In this document: piece after piece, positions 10,160-23,407 of the stretch
How positions within the stretch are numbered: the stretch's first letter is position 1
Layout of the letters: each line of letters begins with the position of its first letter
Source: Theobroma cacao
Taxonomy: Eukaryota; Streptophyta; Magnoliopsida; Malvales; Malvaceae
Length of the DNA: 64,000 nt
Assembly: GCF_000208745.1 (NCBI RefSeq)
Contig: NC_030858.1
Location: 3,020,566 to 3,084,565, forward strand
Reading direction: 5' to 3'
Notes under the pieces: generated by a model
Told to the model about the DNA's origin: nothing
Database searches by the model: none
What the model saw: the letters and a program-made list of their open reading frames with translations, nothing else
Program-made: the position numbers and the translations under genes

Positions 10160-11905
10160 CAACATCAACTTCTTTATTCTCTTATAGTGAACTCTGTTTT
10201 TGCTGATTATACTGAATACGAATATCTTAAGTAGCATCCAGATTCAATGAAGGTTTCACTGCATGTACATGGATATATAATGCAATTATGTTCAAATTCA
10301 AATAATCCATCTCGCCCAGAGGCACTAACTGAAATAGGAAAGATCAATGGCCTTTAACATATAGGCCAATCTGTACACTTAGATTGACTCGACGTCTCCC
10401 ACTGTTATTGGGGTTCACTGCTTCACGAGAGCCAGTAGCTGCAACCGGCCCTGCCTTATAGATACAAGTATTCGCAGCTTCAGCAGGGGCAGTAGCTAAT
10501 ACGCATGCTGTGGGGGAGACATGCAAGATTTTTCTCTCGGTTACTAATATTCGCAGCTTCACCCATTTGAATGTCAGCTGCAAAAATTCCGACGATTCTA
10601 CTTGTAGCAAGATACCTAGATCTGCTAACAACGTATTTTCTGTATAGTTACGATAACATAGATTTTCACCCCGAAGCATAGGACTGACTTTAAAGAAAAC
10701 TGCACACAGATGGTCATGCATGCTCCACCCCTCTTGCTTTGGCTTGACGACATATTGCGAAAGGAAAGGAACTTTTCCACATCCCTATAACCTTCACCAT
10801 AAAAACTGAAAGCTTTCCACATCCTTATAACCTTTATGGTAAAAACTATTGAAAGAACATGAAAAATGAGTTTGATGATTAAGTCTTCAAGATTTTGACC
10901 AAGTTATAATCAAGTAAGAAAACAATTAAAGAAGATGGTGAAGAGAAAGAAAAACATTAAACTTAACTCAATATGTTTAGCATCTGAAACTACAGTAGTA
11001 TCATCGTCTAAAACATTACTGAGAGCATAAAAAAAAAATCACATGGTAATTGGTCGTCGAGCTATAATTTCTTAACAAAGAGGTCTATTATGATAAAAAC
11101 GAAATATCTTTATAAAAAAACTACTTAATTACAAGAAAAACAATTTCACTGACATAAATTTAAAGTAAAATATATTCTATTTGAAGTAACAAGTAAAATG
11201 AAACTTACCCTTTGCATAATTTCTCTCAACATTTCGCAATTACTACAATCATATGGGAGTGGTCCGGCTGGCCTAATAGAAAGTTTCCCTTATTCTTATT
11301 CTTATAACCTATCTCTGCTTGACCCACATGAGAATTCTCCAAATTAGACTTTTTTTTCGTATTACTTATTAAGATAAAATAATTTGACTTCTATAAATTT
11401 TGATCAAAATTATACAAAAATTCATTAATTTTTAAAATAGAAATTTATATCAAGAATACAGACATAGTTAATAAAAATAATAAAAAAATTAAAATATTTT
11501 TTTATTAATTTAAAAAATAATTATTATATTAAAAAAATGAAAAACATGGGGAGCCTCCATGGAACTCCTGCTCCCAACGGAGAGCTTTTTTTTAATTAAT
11601 AAAAAAAATAAAATTATATTATAATAATTATAAAAACTAATTAATAATAAAATTATTTTTTATTTTAATCATGTCAACAAATTGATAAAAATATTAAAAA
11701 TTGTCTAACGATTTGATTTATATATTTAATAAAAAATATTTTTTAAATAAAATATATATTTTAAAAATTAATAAATTTTCGTATAATTTTAATTAAAACT
11801 TAATCATACCGGTTTGAGAATTCTCCGAATTGGGCTCACTACGCATACCCTCCCAATAGGTGCGATATGTAAATGATCAGTAGCTTCCTCCTCCGTAACA
11901 GTTGC
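10160..11905 (-). pseudogene. RKD-like duplicate lacking the RWP-RK exons
   Basis: Diverged copy of 5.80-7.30 kb and 8.155 kb onward. Remnants of RKD exons 4, 3, 2 and part of exon 1 are recognisable: TAPAEAANT near 10.47 kb, the SMHDHL/AVFFK region near 10.70 kb, and the Cys-pair region near 11.23 kb. The copy starts inside RKD exon 5, so the RWP-RK core and C terminus were never included. About 860 bp holding the N-terminal coding part and ATG are deleted at about 11895. Further damage comes from small indels and a 460-bp AT-rich palindromic insertion. Only one 75-bp repeat unit is present. Confidence 0.88.
11348..11808. mobile_element. MITE-like AT-rich palindromic insertion in the RKD pseudogene
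   Basis: Compared with the intact RKD copy (7130-7260), roughly 460 bp of extra sequence interrupts the pseudogene. Its two ends are inverted repeats: 11393-11450 (attttgatcaaaattatac) pairs with 11754-11807 (gtataattttaattaaaac). The middle is almost pure A/T, apart from a GC-rich hairpin-like island at about 11550-11585. No coding capacity. Exact ends and target-site duplication are not resolved. Confidence 0.65.
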
Positions 11906-12050
11906 GACTGGGACTTTTTTTGAAACGTTGTTTGCCAGGCTTGATCAAGTGATCTCATCTTCACTATAAGAAGCCTAAATTGACGAAAATCTCCTTGTCC
12001 GAACTAAAGCCAAAAAGATGAGAGTATCAGATGACAGAACGTGAAATGAA

Positions 12051-15000
12051 ATGAAGTCAGCGGTGTCATCACTAGTTAGCTCCAAGAATCTCACTCATTC
12101 CGCAATCTCGCGCTCCCTTCTGCAGCACTCATCAAAACCCTTTTCTCAAAGAACACTCTTCATTCCAACTATTCCCAGAAACACCAAAAACCTGTACAAT
12201 CAACGATACCAAAAGCTCCAAATCAGGACCAACTCAACATCGGTAATGGCATCCTCTTTTAAGCATGAACAAGCCAGGGCACCACCGTCCATCCCTCTTC
12301 CCACCCCTCCTGTCAGCAAGGCAATCTCCTTTTCTTTATTTACTCTTTTCTTTTTTGTTGTTTTAATGATGTGTTTGTTGAAGTGATCTGTTTTGGGGTT
12401 GTTGTTACAGTTCAAGATTGGGCTTTGCCAGTTGTCGGTGACGCCTGATAAAGAAAGGAACATAGAGCATGCTAGGAAGGCCATCGAGGAGGCTGCTCAA
12501 AAGGGTGCCCAGCTTGTTCTCTTACCTGTGAGTTTTTTATCTTGTCTGTGTCTCAAGGTTTCACCTTTCTGACGTTGAAATGAGGGGTTTTGTTGGGTAA
12601 TAATTTGTGTAAAATTAAGCTTGTTGTCTCGAATTGGAAGCCTGAAAAAGTAGAAATGTTGTTGCTTGGTGCGTTTTTGAAATTTGTGGACACAAGATAA
12701 ATGAAAATTTTACACAACGAAATTTCTGCACATAACGACGTGGATGCTTTATGCATCAATCTTGCTACTCAGAAAGAGCGAACCATGAATTGATGATATC
12801 GTTTTTAACCTTTCAGTTTGATGAGCCAAAATTGTAGTGAAATATAAAAACCCTTTGTGTTCTGTGAAATGGTGTTTTGGTTTACACAAATTACATGCAA
12901 TACATTTTGCAAGCAAGTTTTTAAAATGAATATAATATCATAGCATCAACTTAAGGCCCTTCCTTTTTTGTTATATCATGTCAGGAAATATGGAACAGCC
13001 CATATTCGAATGACAGCTTCCCAGTCTATGCCGAAGATATTGACGCAGGTGGTGATGCGTCTCCTTCAACAGCTATGCTGTCTGAAGTTTCTAGTCGCTT
13101 GAAGATCACAATAGTTGGCGGCTCTATACCTGAACGCTGTGGGGATATGTTGTACAATACTTGTTGTGTCTTTGGTACTGATGGAAAGCTGAAAGCCAAG
13201 CACCGCAAGGTAGAGGCACCTCCTATCCCATATGGTAGTCTACACAAAATGCCAGTTTTGCGCATTATTTATATGTGGCTGGACTTGATAAAGGAATCCA
13301 TTCTGGAGCCACCTGTTATTTCTTGTCCATTAGGTAGAATGATTTGACTATTGTACAACGTCTGTCATCACCTGTATATAAGCTCGTACATAGAACACAT
13401 ATTACTGGATGACTGGACCATCTAATATATTGATTTTTGTTATTATGATGACAAATTTTTGTTTGGTACCATCAAAAACTTGATTTCTGTTGGAAGGAAA
13501 TGATCATTGGTATTTAGTTTTAACTATCTTTATCTTTCACTACTAACTTATTAGTATGCAAACACCCAAATTCCTGATATCAGATGCCAAGTTGGCAGTG
13601 TGCTTTAGACAACTCTATAGTGTAAATGATATCATTCTGAAGTCTCCTTTGAAGCTGGTGTGCATAATATATATGACATTCCTGTGGAACTACAGATTCA
13701 CCTTTTTGATATTGATATTCCTGGGAAGATTACCTTTATGGAATCCAAGACCCTTACCGCAGGGGAGACTCCTACCATTGTGGACACAGGTTTGTTTGAT
13801 TCCGTTGACTTTGCACACATAAACATGATACCCTGTCCATAATTTTTGTAAGAAGCATTTTCTAGACCACATATTGTATAAATCATCTCTTCTGTCACAT
13901 GCTTTTATATGGCACTTCTATGTTCCTTTCATCTGCACCATTAATTGTGATAAAGTGCTATATCAAACTTTCTACAATTAGATTTTTCTGACAACTAATC
14001 TTTGTCAGCAATCCTGTAGACCAGTTGAGTAATTTTTTCAAAGTGGGAACTAATCATCAATAGTTCATGCAGATGTTGGGCGTATTGGTATAGGCATCTG
14101 TTATGACATCCGCTTTCAAGAATTGGCAATGATATATGCTGCAAGAGGTTTGTTTGCTTCTCCATTGAACCGTGATATAATTAATACTCTTATTTTTATA
14201 TTTGCTGTAGATTATTAGAGGATATCATTTCTTCCTGAATTCTTTAAGCCACATTTCCTACATCTACTGATTCCTTTATTCCCACAATTTACTAGCATTT
14301 ATATATTTTATATGGTGGTTTGGTTCTTTCCAAATTGTTTCCTCTTCTGATATTTACAATTTCTGCTAATATTGTTTCTATATATATATATTGAAGTTAT
14401 TATATTGCCTATCTTATTTATGAATTTTGTGAACTATGTGTTTCATCTGTTGAAATTAGGTGCTCACTTGCTATGCTATCCTGGAGCATTTAACATGACA
14501 ACTGGACCATTGCATTGGGAGTTGCTGCAGAGAGCAAGGTGCTAGTTATTTCCTGGCTTTAATCTCCTTGTGAATTCTTTAAACTTCACTAGTAAGGTTG
14601 AGTGAAATAAGGTATGGTGGGGAGGGGATGCAGTATCTGCAGGGGGCAGTGTTAAGTATGCATTACTGTTCCTTTGGCCTCATATGCTTACAGTCATGGT
14701 TTCTTACTTGTTCTAGTTTTTAATTGGATCTTATAGTGCTGTTAAAATGATAGAAGGATGCAGAAATTTTTTTGCTTTGAGTATAACTGAATGCCAAATT
14801 ACTAGTTTTGAGATGTTAGGTTTGATTTTAAACACTTGTTCTTTACCTTTAGAGAACTCTTTACGTATCAGTTCTTTTGATTTTGAACCTTAAGTTACCA
14901 GCTGAGTTTTCTTTGCAGAGACACCGATATATTTATTTGATGAAGTGGAATTTATCTTGTTCGATCATCTTCCAAAAACATCATTTCATTTAAAAGGAAA

Positions 15001-16046
15001 ACAGTAACTTACATACACAGCAATGAGTTAAAACTTAGATCAAATCATGCTGATTTGTCCTCCAGATTTTCTTTTTTTTGCTTGAACATCCTTCCCCCAA
15101 CCTGAAGGGCACTGCCTTATTCGATGACTTCGTGAGCTAAATTTTATTTCACAATATAGAAAAGTGTAATTTATGTTGTTTGTCGCTGTATAATAGTTGT
15201 TCATCTTACTAATGTGTCTCTTGCTGTTCCATATGCAGGGCTACAGATAATCAGGTACAGTAGCAATTTCTTTCCCTTTCTTCAAGTGACCAGTGAAAAT
15301 GCTTTCATAGGTGCCAGGTTGCCTTATTTCCTTCTTCTGTCTTCTTAAGCTTTAAGAAATACTTGTTTATAATTCATGCTCTGATGTTGCCATAAATACT
15401 GGATAGTGAAAGTGGAGTGGATTCATCAGAACAGGAGACTTGAGATCATTAAGAGCTCTTCATTGTCTAGAACATGAATTACTGGTTACTCATAAAAGGT
15501 TTCTCTTTCATATTTCTTTTCTAACATAAGTTTGAATGATAGTTATATGTTGCAACCTGTTCACCTGCTCGAGATGCTGGAGCCGGTTACGTGGCTTGGG
15601 GTCACTCAAGCCTCATTGGACCTGTAAGTAAATGCTAGTTTTTTAGCTCTGTTATGGAGTAACAAAATAAGGTTATGCTACAGTAATAAATATGGAAAGC
15701 AAGACTCTGAATCTTTTGTGGTTTTAAGTCTTTTGAGGAGACAAGTACATACTCTAAATTTTTGCATGTGACAGTTTGGAGAAGTTCTGGCTACCACTGG
15801 ACATGAGGAGAACATAATTATAGCAGAGATTGATTATTCAACACTTGAGCAACGAAGGTGACATGACTTCCTCCTAGTATTTGTTCTATGGATATTACAT
15901 GCTTATGGAATTGTTTGTTCAGTGATACTTTCAATTCATTTTAATCGGGTGCTTGAATGAAATTTAGGGCTGGTCTCCCTTTAGCGAAGCAACGGCGAGG
16001 TGATCTTTACCAGTTGGTAGACGTCCAGAGACTCAACTCTCACTGA
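12051..16046 (+). CDS. Omega-amidase (NIT2-like nitrilase superfamily), probably organellar
   Basis: Ten exons: 12051-12320, 12411-12527, 12985-13209, 13696-13789, 14073-14147, 14460-14538, 15239-15254, 15543-15623, 15775-15857 and 15968-16046. They give 372 residues. Family knowledge: omega-amidases (Arabidopsis At5g12040 type) hydrolyse alpha-ketoglutaramate and alpha-ketosuccinamate to 2-oxoacids and ammonia. The catalytic triad is visible: Glu130 (first codon of exon 3, after LVLLP), Lys204 (KHRK followed by IHLFD) and Cys245 (GIGICYD). The first 80 or so residues are Ser/Arg-rich and poor in acidic residues, like a plastid or mitochondrial transit peptide; [15 protein letters not shown] could be an internal start. 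Intron 1 uses a GC donor (AGCAAG|GCAATC), also conserved in the dead copy. Exon 7 is only 16 bp. This is the intact member of the tandem pair. Confidence 0.96.
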
Positions 16047-17600
16047 TTACAGATGAGAACTTTGTGAGAGAGCTATGATTCATGGTGAGAATTTTTCATC
16101 GAGAAAGGTGGAATTCTATTGATAATCATGAGACTCTTCTAGTCCTCTAAACGCAGTATCTAGCGAGATGTTAATCATTTGGATTTTTACTAGAAACTCA
16201 TATTTGCAAATAAATGGAATTGTTACTGTTGTCCTGTTTGTAATTGCCATTTTATATGGGCTTCATTTACAACTCTCTCTAACATGGATGGTAAGAGATG
16301 AGAATGTGCACTCATCTGTCTCATAATTATGTGTAAAAGGACATTTAAAACAGTCCCAACAATATGCCAATGATAATACCCTAATGGACTATTTTACCAA
16401 AAATTTGACACTGTATCCGTCGATATTCCTGAAAATTTGGATGCTGCTCAAGAGTTTGGTTCAGTGTTTGCTGCTGGAAGGATGACTCAAAAGGATACGA
16501 AATAAATTACTCAGAATAGCATTTAGATAACCCCAACAGCATATGGCTGGAAATATAATATGAAGTTTGAAGACTGGTAATCTTTGCTTAGATAAGCAAT
16601 GTTCTGGATTACAGCTTCATTGCCAATTTAAGAATCAGTGTTGGCCTAAAGTAGGCTTGGGAATGACGTGATTCTCTCAGACTTTCCATACACAACAAAT
16701 ATACATGATAAACATATGGAAGAAGAATTGCCAGAATTACATTCCCTAGTCTTTCCTGTTGAACAAGTAATACCAGGTCTGAAACCACCATCAGATACGA
16801 ATCATTTTTCTTCTCCCAAATATCATTTTCAATTATTATTTTTCCTTGAATGGACATATCAAATCCTGGGGATAGAGATGAGAAAAAACAGTGGGTCTAA
16901 CCTAATAAGTATCATGCATAGCCAGAAATCCATTAACAGCTAGACGTACTAAGCCTGGAGACATGAATATTGAAGAAGAAGACGACCGGGATTGGATTGT
17001 TTCACTCCCCTTTCCAGTTCCCCCCCACCTAGGCCCTAGCTATTATCCTTCATTCACATGGCTTTTCTACTTGGCACGCCAGCAAAAATGTGGCTTTGTC
17101 TCCTAATTCTGAATACTAATTGCGACAGTGTCTCCCACCACCAAAACCCAGCAATGTTAAAGAGAAAGATAACCAACCCCAAACATAAAAGGAATGCGTC
17201 TAGCAAGTAGCACCCTCATTTGACCTCTAAAACAATAAACCAAAGAAGACAATAATTTAATCATTTGCCTATGGTTTTTCAAGACATAATGGTTTCTGTG
17301 TATCTTTGTCTTTTTTGCATTCTTCGTTTGAGCCAAAAGGTCCAGAAAATTCAATCAAATTATGTGTTGAATTGCCGACTTTAACTCTAATATGAACCTT
17401 AAGTTTAACAATGGAAATTTTTATTGATAAATTTGGTAGTAAAGCAAACATCACCTAAGCTATATTTGTCCCCTAAAATGTGTACAAATTAGTCACGAGT
17501 CATGAAAAATTTATCAATTAAATGACCCACTCCGGATGATCATCCTCCTTTCTCCTACTTACAAAGAGAAGAAAGGGGAGTGACACAGGCATGCATGCGG
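16047..17600. other. Intergenic, no gene seen
   Basis: Contains the 3' UTR of omega-amidase and then AT-rich DNA. Open frames near 16.6-16.9 kb and 17.2-17.4 kb lack family features or splice support. Confidence 0.5.
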
Positions 17601-19620
17601 CGCACATGACGACTGAGACTCCGAAGAACGAAAGCAGCCAAGTCATGCACCGCCAGCGCACGTGGACGCCCCATGCTCCGTACCAGGGCTGCCTTCGTCA
17701 CATCCCCAACTCGAGCAAAACCAACTCAATCGCTGATTTGCCTTTGTTCCTTTCTTCATTTAAAAAAGAACCGAAAAACTCTGTAAAAAGCTCTCCCCTT
17801 CGAAATCCCCACACACCACATTTTCCTACCTTCCAATCTCCACCGCCTGATCTTTCCCCTGATTGATCACCATAATGTGGGAGATTCATGATGGACCACA
17901 GCAAGGGGTCGTGAGATCTTGTCCACGTGAAAAAATCTTCGTGAGGGAGGGGCCAGGGTGTATTGTGCAGTGTTTCTTGTAGGCTTGCAAAGTGATGAGG
18001 TGAAATCAGGTGTGGCCAATGCCATGTCACGTGGTACTCAGCTGAGGAGGCAAGCTTTCAGGTCCTACAAAGCCTATGTCCCCTTGTGATTAGATGGCGC
18101 ATACATCGCTTGGGGCACACATTTTCATCTGCTGCCGCCCGATGACGGAAACTTATTGAATTTCCTTGTCCCAGTCAAAATCATATTTTCTTTTCTTATG
18201 CTCTATGTCTATCTCCTATTACCTTAAAAAATAATAATATATGAAAAAAAATTAAAAATGTTTCAAATAGTTCCAACATGAGAGTAATTTATTATTTAAA
18301 TTCTGTATCATTTAATGGCAATATCAGTATTTTCATTTCATCAATTTCGAACCCAAATCAATTATTTTATCATTACGTGTGCTTGTGTGTATATACATAA
18401 ATTTATGCATGATTGTTAATGTACCATAATTTTTGTTCTCTTCTTTACACAATAGTTGTTTTAATAAGATTAAGAAAATGTTTAACAAATTTTATATTTA
18501 TAAGAAATTGGAAATCAATGTCTCATAGCTACATATGCTTTTAATAATTCCGCTAGATAGATACTATAAGGCTTTAGAATAAAAAAAATGTGTACTATTT
18601 ATTTATTTATTTTAAGAATAATGATATTTTCACTTCAAACCTTCGGTCATTCTCCCTCGTTGCTCTAGCAAATTGTGCTTATTATCCAACTAGTTTGACA
18701 ATAATAAGAAACAATTCAAAAGTGAGAAATGAAATGAAATCATATAACTAATAAATATTAGTAATATTTTTTTGTTTAAATTATAAAGGCATAGTACTTT
18801 AAAAAGTTTATAAATTATTTTTAAAATTTTAAATAAGTCTTTTATTATATTTAATTAAATTATTATATTTTTATTTTATATTAAATAAAATTTTTAAATT
18901 AATTATTATTAATAAAAATATTATTTTTTATTTTTTATAATACATGAAATTAACATAAAAAATAAAAATATTACGTGATCATATAATTATATCACATTAA
19001 ATATGACATATCATATAATATATCAACATATGATATTAATATAACGTAATATAAAAATAAATAATATTTTAATTAATTATTTAATTAAAAATAAAAATAT
19101 AAAAAATTAATTAAATATAATAAAAAATAAAAATTATTTAAAAATTTGTTTTTAATGTAAAAAAAATTTAAATATTAAGTATAATTATTGTAAATTCGAA
19201 AGAAATAAAAAAAGTTTAGTAAACCTCCTATGAGCCTCGTTGAAATGACTGTGGACAATGTTGACAGAGACTTCTTAGACACGTGGCATCAGACAATTGG
19301 TGGAAAGTCTACCACATGAGGAAACTAACCTTTCAGAATTGACGCAGGGGTCCGGAGAGAGAAGCCCGGAGGGCGGAGAGAGACAGAGAGAGAGAGCAGT
19401 ATCCTTAAAGCTCACGTGACAGAGGCAGGCAGGTGTCACTGGAGAGACGCAGGAGGATGGTTCACGTGCCCTGGGAGTGGGCCCTACATTACCCCTAAAT
19501 GGCGAAGTTCTAGGGCCCCACGAGAACAGCGCGTGAAGCCATATCAGCCGTTGATTAGTGGCGCCCGTGCAAAGATCATGGCGTTAGCTGTTTCTGCTCA
19601 GGTTAGACCCCACCTTTAAA
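17601..19620. promoter_or_regulatory. G-box-rich intergenic block flanking a MITE
   Basis: The core CACGTG occurs six times: 17659, 17924, 18028, 19280, 19413 and 19463. The sequences around 17.58-18.15 kb and 19.25-19.62 kb are clearly GC-richer than their surroundings. A GA-rich microsatellite lies at about 19376-19398. CACGTG is bound by bZIP (including ABRE-binding) and bHLH factors. No gene start with a convincing coding exon was found next to it. It could be distal regulatory DNA of BIG GRAIN 1-like or of omega-amidase, or mark an unrecognised transcript. Confidence 0.4.
18786..19195. mobile_element. MITE-like AT-rich palindromic element
   Basis: The left arm (about 18800-18900, with taaataagtcttttattata) is the reverse complement of the right arm (about 19070-19180), giving a long imperfect hairpin. 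The centre has ATCATATAATTATATCAC and GACATATCATATAATATATC motifs, shared with the elements at 34.5-35.4 kb. No coding capacity. Confidence 0.6.
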
Positions 19621-22600
19621 GGTAGAAAAAATCAGTCGACAGTCCGTACTTTACTGTTTGCTCTTACTCCCCTGAACTATATTTAGCAACCCAATTACTG
19701 ACCTCTTAACTATATTCAGTAAGCAAAGCTTCTCCCTTTATTTTGCCTCTTTATTAAATTATTTCCTTCGTAAACAGCTTAGTTTGTGAATAAGATTATT
19801 GAAATGAAAGCAAACGCGAGTAGTTATAACAGTAGTAATTAATTTTCAAGTGATCATTTAAAAAAAATTACACGATAATTGATTGATTTGTTCTATTGTT
19901 ACAAATTCGATTATTAAGAATGTTTGAATTTAAAAAAATAATTTTGATTCCAAATGTTAATGACAATTTTTCTTTATAATGGTAAAGTTTTAAGATGGGT
20001 TAAGACCTTTTGTTACTTTAAAGTGTACATAGATATAAATGGATTTATAATTATGATGGCTATAGATAGTAGGGAGGTTGGTTGAGGAGGGGGATGGGAC
20101 CAACGTTCTAAAAGCCTGGGTCTCTCATCAGGAAATTAAAGGCACGATGGGGTTGTCCAAGGTGCCATTCAAAGACAAATAATTACGTGCATATCAAATT
20201 CAAAGGAAATTGCCCTGGGAATGGGATAGCATCTCTTGGTGAGCAATGCCGCACGGGGCATCATGCATATGGGAAATGCAAAGATTTATTACTACCAGGC
20301 CCTACAGTAGTAATATTTAATCTCTCAACCAGATCTATTAGTATCAGATGTTGAAAGTACATACCCATCATTGTCTAATTGCTGGTGGAAGCCACCCTTG
20401 CAAATGTACCTTATTTAACTCTAATTCATAGTGACTGAGATACTGCCGAAACCAATTCAAGAGACCAGGTCACTGACCTTTCTGCATCACCCCCCTTTTT
20501 TCCTACCCCAAAGGGCACAGAAAGGGCTGAGGATGTTGCGTCCATGATAGCCTGTGTCCTGGAAATGGATGTACATGATCAAACCAGAAACAGGGAAACA
20601 AGTGATCTTGACAGGGATTACCGAGGCAGATCCTTGTTGACCCGACCCTGTTATCTCAAAGGCATCCTTTTCAGCACCCTTAATGATGTTGCTGCTTAAT
20701 ATTAATGCTTTCTCAAGGTTTTGGAGATGTGTCTAGATCGCGTTTGCAAACTAGGTTAACTGCACTTTGCATGGCCTTGCATGTGGTGTAAAGCGGCCTT
20801 GCACCAGCTCTCCTTCAAATTCCGTCCACATAGTTCATCCTTGTTAGGTTGATGGGTTCAATTGATGCCATCTGATCATTCATGTAGAGTCACTTTCATT
20901 AATTATGTTGGATAGAGATAAAGACTGGGGGTGTTGTTTTTTTCTCTGTGATCTCACCTTGAACTACAGTTAGCTATCTACTAATTTTCTAAATGCCATA
21001 CCAAATATTTCATGAATTCTTTCGGAGACCCGAACTTCATATAAACACATCTGCACACATGAAGTATTGAAGTCCTATTAATTATTTTACACACACACAC
21101 AATTTTAACTTGGATTGGGCTATCAGCCATCATCAGGTTAACATAAACATCATTAATTTAATCTGGTCTAACAGTTCAAACAGTAGATTTCTGTCTACCA
21201 ATATGGTTTTTAGCTTACCAAAAACTTACAATTAATTTGAACAGACATACATCAACGTGATGGAAAAGAGGTTTAGCTTTGGATTAAACCAAACATGTGG
21301 CCCAACAAGAACAGAGGAAAAAAACACAATTTTGTCTTTAATGAAAATAATGGGGCTTACCACTGAAATGGCTTAAATCATCAAATCATGTCAAAAAAAT
21401 AATGCAATTGCTTTTTGAGAAGTCGGGGCACTTTCGGAGATGATTCCTGCATATTTCAAGAACTCGTTCATGCCATGTGGCAGAATCTCTTTTTGGACCG
21501 TATATTGACTGCACCCTTTTTGAGCACAGGAAAGCAGCCAGCCCAGGGAGGATAAGCGGGTGGTGGAAAAAACAATTGAAAAAGAAAGAATTAAGAAGAA
21601 GAAGAAGGAGAAGAAGAAGAACGACCACCAAAAGAGAAAAGGAAACCATTTCTCCTTCTTCTCTCTTTCAATTTTCAAAACTTCATCAGGGTTTTAGGAC
21701 CGTTATTAATTTCAGAGCTCGAGATGAACAAATGAAGAAGAGACAAGAGAGCATAACAAGGCTCCCCTCGTTGAAAATTGCATGATTAAAGGGCCAAGAT
21801 TACAGGCTCCCCCCCTTATTAATTACCCATGGTTAAAACATAAAAGCTAATGTTTTTTTTTTTTAAAAAAAAATTTATCTTCATGATTAAAGGTGATCTT
21901 TCATCCACTAGTTTTACTACCTTTTTTAACTGTCAGTTCTAATTTTTGGGTAACGGAGCTCGTATCACTTTGAAATTTCAAAAGATTCACACCGAAGCCA
22001 ATTGGGGTCCATTCACTACAAGTACATATTGCAAAGATATTTGTCTGTTGCATAGTAAAGCAGGATTCTGTAACATAAAGTTTAATCCCCCATTCGCTAA
22101 TTAAACATTAATCACAATTTCATAAAATGTAATTGTTATAAGGAAACAAAAATGGATTAAGAGATACCAAATTTTACAATTTATTTCGGGTTCAGACTTG
22201 AATAATTTAACTCATCTATATGAATGTAAGCTTTCGTAATAAGTGAGGTTTGGATTACGTCATTTATAATACCATATATATATATAGATATATATGATCC
22301 TTATTTTCTGAAATGTGAAAAATATTGCACCAATAAGAGTTTTTTGAGGGTACATTTATTGTACCAATCAGATTGGTTGTCTCAAAATTGTAGTAATTTT
22401 CCTGCAGAATAATCAGGATAATTCCACAGTGAGTGATTTGCCATCACTTCCAAGCTATGTCCTCTCTCTTTAAAACGATAGACATAAGGTTGTCAACAAA
22501 ACACATGTGATTTGTTCTCTAATTACATTTGTATTCCGGCAATAATCCATGTAGATTGTCACCTTATTATCCTACTTGTTACTGACTTTTTAAGTTTGGA

Positions 22601-23397
22601 AAGTTGATATTTTTTACGTGCCTAACCACTAGGACTAGGTAGGCTAAATAATGCATTTTTAGCAGTATTATGTGGGAATAAAAATTATTCAATGACAACA
22701 AATTATAGAAGGAAACAAAAATCCCAAATCAAAACAAAATGGGAAAAAAAAAATTAGATTGCATGGATGTTTCTTTTTCTTTTTTAATTTCAACAATTTG
22801 TTTAATGACTATGCCAACTCAATGGAATTTTAAAACCTTAGCAACATTGAACCTTCCTTCCTTCTTTCATTATTTATTAATGCTTTGGGGGAATTATTTC
22901 ATGCATTTATAATTTAAAATCTACAAAAATAATTGCAAAATGACTATGGGATAAAATGAATCAAATACTTGTATCCGACCATACACTTGGGAATTAAATA
23001 ATTCAACTAAATTCAGTTCATCTGTTCACATCCAAAATTTATCCCACCTTCAAAGTCTCCAGCTTTTGTTTCCAAAAGAATGTTTAGATGGCATTATTTT
23101 ATTTTAGGTAAATAATCCAATGGATCCCAGACCAGCATTACCATGTCTATGCAAAGCAGGAAGATTTCCCATCTTAAACCAACATCTGGACCCACAAAGA
23201 CTGACACCCCTTCTCCTCCTACATGATCGAGCGGCCCTAAATTGAATTGTGAAAGTAGAAATTCAAAGGGTTGGAATGGAATTGGAAGGTTAATGAGAAA
23301 AAAAGGAAGGGTTAATCTGGGGATTGGGAAAGAGCCAGAAGGGTGCCACGTAGACAGATTGACAATCTGGCAATGGCTCCAGACTAAGATGGAAACA
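19621..23397. other. Intergenic, no gene seen
   Basis: About 3.8 kb of AT-rich sequence with no supported exon. A (GAA)n/(GAAGA)n-type microsatellite at about 21591-21622 creates false charged or Phe-rich open frames on both strands. A (TA)n stretch lies near 22275. Confidence 0.5.
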
Positions 23398-23407
23398 CCT
23401 TTATATA
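23398..23407 (+). promoter_or_regulatory. Probable TATA box of the BIG GRAIN 1-like gene
   Basis: CTTTATATAG lies about 370 bp upstream of the ATG. It is followed by a CT-rich leader (TTCTCTTTC-type runs) typical of plant 5' UTRs. Confidence 0.45.

Noticed and set aside
21386..21785. Phe/Leu-rich and Arg-rich open frames on both strands
   Set aside because: Produced by a GAA/GAAGAA microsatellite; the frames mirror each other.
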